64,000 nucleotides of DNA from positions 2,254,001-2,318,000 of the forward strand of contig CP025734.1 in the NCBI GenBank assembly GCA_004011035.1, written 5' to 3'. Both the position numbers and the translations under genes were made by a program. The DNA is from Bdellovibrio sp. qaytius (GTDB lineage Bacteria > Bdellovibrionota > Bdellovibrionia > Bdellovibrionales > Bdellovibrionaceae). The notes below the pieces were generated by a model. The model did no database searches. It had not been told where the DNA came from and worked only from the letters and a program-made list of their open reading frames with translations. Shown in pieces: positions 60,985 to 64,000 of this stretch; the first letter of the stretch is position 1; the number at the start of each line of letters is the position of its first letter.

Positions 60985-61773
60985 TTAAGAAATATGGACT
61001 TCACACTTTGGTAAATGATCAACCGTTAGACTCACATGCATACCAGGTTCTAAAGCAACTGCCGCTGTGGCTGCTCCGGCTAAGACAAATGTACCCGCTT
61101 CGATTTGGCGACCACGTAAAGCTAATAAACGGCACTGTTCGATAATTGAAACGACAGGGTCACCTGAAATCTCGCTTGATAAACCTGATTGCACCACTTC
61201 ATTGTTAATCGACATTTTCATATTTAAATTTTTTAGATCTAAGTTTTTAAAGTCTGATAACCACGGGCCTAAAATAAAATGTGATGATGATGAATTATCA
61301 GCAATCACGTCTTCCATCGAAAAATATTTAAATTGTTCGTATCTTGAATCTAAAATTTCTAAACAGGCACAAACTGAACTTGTGGCTTCAAGCACTTGTT
61401 CACGAGTCACTTCACCTTTAAGAGGTTTATGAAATAGAAACGCCACTTCGGGTTCAATTTTCGGATGAATTTGCGAGCTCATGTTAAACGTTTTAGCGTT
61501 TTCGATTTGCATTTTGTTGGTTAATTCTCCAAATAACGGAGAATCTAAATTCATCTGTTTACGCTTACCTTCAGAAGTTAAACCCATCTTAAGACCGATG
61601 CGTTTTTCGCCGGCTTGTTCGCGCAGTTTAAGACCCTGCTCTTGCACATCATAGGCCTGTGTGCGATTCAGCACGATGTCTTGTTTGCTTAATTGCGTGA
61701 TCGATTGTTTATTCACGCGCGCTGTATGTAGAAGCTTGGCCACTTCAGTGGTGTTTTCACTCTGTTTTTCCAT
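60985..61773 (-). CDS. 4-oxalocrotonate decarboxylase-like (FAA hydrolase fold) enzyme
   Basis: From the ATG at 61773 it has 262 residues. The pattern GLKMGLTSEGKRKQMNLDSPLFG, then HPKIEPEVAFLF, is that of 2-oxo-3-hexenedioate (4-oxalocrotonate) decarboxylases and 2-oxopent-4-enoate hydratases. In the 2-aminomuconate branch of tryptophan breakdown, deamination gives 4-oxalocrotonate, which this enzyme would decarboxylate. It starts the minus-strand operon with kynU and kmo, divergent from kynB. Confidence 0.78.
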   Translation of the reverse strand: MEKQSENTTEVAKLLHTARVNKQSITQLSKQDIVLNRTQAYDVQEQGLKLREQAGEKRIGLKMGLTSEGKRKQMNLDSPLFGELTNKMQIENAKTFNMSSQIHPKIEPEVAFLFHKPLKGEVTREQVLEATSSVCACLEILDSRYEQFKYFSMEDVIADNSSSSHFILGPWLSDFKNLDLKNLNMKMSINNEVVQSGLSSEISGDPVVSIIEQCRLLALRGRQIEAGTFVLAGAATAAVALEPGMHVSLTVDHLPKCEVHIS

Positions 61774-61832
61774 GACATATAACTTAAAACAGATGACACT
61801 TAGCTCACAACAAAATTCTAAGGATTGTACGA

Positions 61833-62489
61833 ATGGCTGAATCTTCGAAGTTGTACTGGCAAACAAATAAAATTATCGATATCTCACCCGTGATATCTGC
61901 AAAAACAGCAGTTTTTCCAGGCGACACGCCGTTTGAAGCGGATTTTTTGCTTAAAATTAATAAAGGCCACAACATCGATCTTTCAACGATCAAAACTACG
62001 GTTCATATTGGTGCTCACACCGATGCGCCAAGCCATTATCATGCCTCTGGCGTAACAATGGATCAGCGTAAACTTCACTACTATCTGGGCCCGGCTCAAG
62101 TGATCGAAGTGAATGTAAAAAAAGGGGCTCGCATTTACCCTAAAGACCTTACGCAGGACGTAAAAGCGCCTCGTATTCTGTTTAAAACCAACTCTTTTCC
62201 TGATCCGAACAACTGGAGCTCTGACTTTAATTCGTTATCTCGTGAACTGATCGAAGAATTAGCTCATAAAAAAGTCATCTTAGTAGGCATCGATACACCT
62301 TCGGTAGATCCCGAGACGGATAAAGTTCTTGAAAGTCATACCGCGATTTTTAAAAATGATATGGCTATCTTAGAGGGAATTGTTTTAAATCAGGTGACTT
62401 CAGGGTTTTATGATTTAGTTTGTTTACCGCTTAAGATTGAAGGTGCTGATGCATCACCAGTTAGAGCCATTTTGTTAAAGCACGAGTAA
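61833..62489 (+). CDS. kynB: Kynurenine formamidase-like cyclase-family hydrolase
   Basis: The 218-residue enzyme has IDISPVISAKTAVFPGDTPF and the metal site HIGAHTDAPSHY (H58, H62, D64), as in KynB proteins. It hydrolyses N-formylkynurenine to kynurenine. It is divergent from the kynU operon across a 59-base gap and is followed by the aldehyde dehydrogenase gene. Confidence 0.85.
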   Translation: MAESSKLYWQTNKIIDISPVISAKTAVFPGDTPFEADFLLKINKGHNIDLSTIKTTVHIGAHTDAPSHYHASGVTMDQRKLHYYLGPAQVIEVNVKKGARIYPKDLTQDVKAPRILFKTNSFPDPNNWSSDFNSLSRELIEELAHKKVILVGIDTPSVDPETDKVLESHTAIFKNDMAILEGIVLNQVTSGFYDLVCLPLKIEGADASPVRAILLKHE

Positions 62490-62507
62490 AAATTATGGAA
62501 AAGACAC

Positions 62508-63953
62508 ATGGATAAAATACTAAATTACATTAACGGTGAATTCGTTGCGGGAAAACAAAATAAGTTTTTGGATAATATTAATCCAGCAACAGGCCAAGTT
62601 TATTCTTTGATTCCAGATTCAGATGCTAGCGATGTTGAAGCTGCGGTTAAGGCTGCAGAACTTGCGTTTCCAGCTTGGTCGAAATTAACGGCCGAAGAAC
62701 GCGCAAATTATTTAAATTTAATTGCGGCAAAAATTATTGAGAACTTAGATGCTTTAGCCAAAGCTGAAAGTATCGATAACGGTAAACCGTTTAACTTAGC
62801 ACAAACTGTAGATATCCCACGCTCAGCAAAAAACTTTAATTTTTTTGCCGATGCTATTTCTGCTTTGCACGGCGAAAGTTTTCGCACGAACAAAGACGTG
62901 ATCAATTACACAGATTATTCTGCACTTGGAGTTGTGGCCTGTATCTCTCCGTGGAATTTACCTTTGTATTTATTAACTTGGAAAATTGCACCAGCTTTAG
63001 TTGCTGGTAACACGGTTGTTGCTAAACCTTCTGAAGTCACACCGATGACGGCTTACTTGCTGGCAAAGATTTGTGCTGAAGTGGGTTTACCTAAAGGTGT
63101 TCTAAATATCATTCACGGTCTTGGGCCAAGTGTGGGTTCACCTCTTGTCAGCCATAAAAAAGTTAAAGCCATCACTTTTACCGGAAGCACTCAAACCGGA
63201 AAAAGTATTGCGCAAGCAACAGCTGGCCAATTTAAAAAATTAGCTTTAGAAATGGGTGGCAAAAATGCCAACATCATTTTTGCTGATTGTGATTTTGAAA
63301 AAACATTAGAAACAACTTTAAGATCTACTTTTTCTAACCAAGGCCAAATTTGCCTCTGCGGGTCTCGCCTATTTATTGAAAAATCAATTTATGAAAAATT
63401 TAAAACTGCGCTTGTTGAAAAAACAAAACAGCTTAAACAAGGCGACCCTTTAAAATCTGACACTGATCAAGGCGCTTTAGTTTCTGAATTACACATGAAT
63501 AAAGTTTTACAATGCATCAATCACGCAAAAGCTGAAGGCGGAACTATTCTTTGCGGTGGAAACCGCAAAGGCAACACGGGTTATTTCGTTGAGCCTACAT
63601 TGATCGAAGGCGTTGCTTGGGATAGCAAAACAAACCAAGAAGAAATTTTTGGGCCAGTGGCGACACTAATTCCATTTACCACTGAAGAAGAATTATTACA
63701 GATGGTGAATTCAACAACGTACGGATTAGCTTGTTCAATCTGGACAAACAATATTCATAAAGCACAAAGGGTGGCTCACCTTGTTGAAACCGGCGTTGTC
63801 TGGATCAACACGTGGATGTTACGCGATTTACGCACACCGTTTGGTGGAGTTAAAGAATCAGGCTATGGTCGCGAAGGCGGCTTAGAAGCTTTGAAATTTT
63901 TTAGCGAAGTTAAAAATATTTGCATTCAAACTTTTAATGAGACTAGGAGTTAA
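62508..63953 (+). CDS. 2-aminomuconate semialdehyde dehydrogenase (ALDH family)
   Basis: The 481-residue protein has the ALDH features ISPWNLPLYLLTWK, FTGSTQTGKSI, LEMGGKNANIIF and the catalytic Cys in FSNQGQICLCGSRLF. This last segment is like that of 2-aminomuconate and 2-hydroxymuconate semialdehyde dehydrogenases. With KynB, KMO, KynU and the following deaminase-like gene it fits the 2-aminomuconate route. It follows kynB by 18 bases. Confidence 0.87.
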   Translation: MDKILNYINGEFVAGKQNKFLDNINPATGQVYSLIPDSDASDVEAAVKAAELAFPAWSKLTAEERANYLNLIAAKIIENLDALAKAESIDNGKPFNLAQTVDIPRSAKNFNFFADAISALHGESFRTNKDVINYTDYSALGVVACISPWNLPLYLLTWKIAPALVAGNTVVAKPSEVTPMTAYLLAKICAEVGLPKGVLNIIHGLGPSVGSPLVSHKKVKAITFTGSTQTGKSIAQATAGQFKKLALEMGGKNANIIFADCDFEKTLETTLRSTFSNQGQICLCGSRLFIEKSIYEKFKTALVEKTKQLKQGDPLKSDTDQGALVSELHMNKVLQCINHAKAEGGTILCGGNRKGNTGYFVEPTLIEGVAWDSKTNQEEIFGPVATLIPFTTEEELLQMVNSTTYGLACSIWTNNIHKAQRVAHLVETGVVWINTWMLRDLRTPFGGVKESGYGREGGLEALKFFSEVKNICIQTFNETRS

Positions 63954-63955
63954 TT

Positions 63956-64000
63956 ATGAACTCAGAATTTAATTCAAGCCGAGCCCCAGAGCCCGTAGGT
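63956..64000 (+). CDS. RidA-family 2-aminomuconate deaminase-like (5' end only)
   Basis: Fifteen codons are visible: an ATG after an AGGAG site, then SSRAPEPVG, the usual start of bacterial 2-aminomuconate deaminases. The rest is outside the window. The position after the dehydrogenase supports the assignment. Confidence 0.7.
   Translation, partial: MNSEFNSSRAPEPVG

Noticed and set aside
1-64000. CRISPR arrays, rRNA or complete insertion sequences
   Set aside because: No regularly spaced repeats, rRNA-like stretches or transposase genes were seen in the window.

Overview
The window looks like an accessory, metal-resistance-rich part of the chromosome of a low-GC Gram-negative bacterium, most likely a Bdellovibrio-like member of the Bdellovibrionota. 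The reasons are a TIGR02147/DUF4423-type protein with its own HTH partner, many small secreted and lipoprotein genes, RND/outer-membrane-factor systems, and a kynurenine catabolic cluster. This placement is an inference from protein flavour, not from a phylogenetic marker.

Layout. 1-4107 (minus) holds a beta-CASP metallo-beta-lactamase (cut by the window edge), an ICMT-like membrane methyltransferase, a DUF2933 protein and a CPH-type (CopB) copper ATPase. At 4227-4287 lies a 61-bp fragment that matches the 3' end of the tyrosine integrase gene at 41601-42743. The two copies bracket about 38 kb that I read as an integrative element. From left to right it carries aqpS-arsC (arsenic); a csoR-led operon of secreted proteins; a copper-type RND operon; a copper storage protein; a MerT/MerP/cupredoxin operon divergent from an ECF sigma factor; a czc-like RND operon; a Zn/Cd/Pb ATPase with a DsbA/DsbB pair and a CadR/PbrR regulator; a HEPN-like gene; a split TIGR02147 pair; a compact type IV secretion operon (VirB2-3-4-5-6-8-9-10-like); and xis-int. 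I see no relaxase, coupling protein or VirB11.

Right of the integrase are a PRTase-like gene, a Fur-boxed iron-uptake operon (TIGR03118, cupredoxin, FTR1, haem-binding), a large hybrid sensor kinase, a TSUP permease, a Usp protein and an MFS transporter. Then comes a shortened second copy of the copper operon (csoR debris, CsoR operator, HxHP protein, HMA-MauE protein), a second hybrid kinase, and the kynurenine/2-aminomuconate pathway genes, which run off the right edge.

The most notable signals are regulatory. Four promoters share the form TGTCACA-N16-CGTATT or CGTAGT. One precedes the ECF sigma gene, one its divergent operon, one the copper RND gene and one a small secreted Cys protein. 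Three copies of a CsoR-type palindrome (ATACCC-N5-GGGTAT) mark the csoR promoter and both HxHP genes. A MerR-type promoter with a 19-bp spacer drives the DsbB-DsbA-ATPase operon. Together they suggest a layered envelope metal-stress programme (CsoR plus an ECF sigma factor plus a CadR/PbrR-like regulator) on a mobile island.
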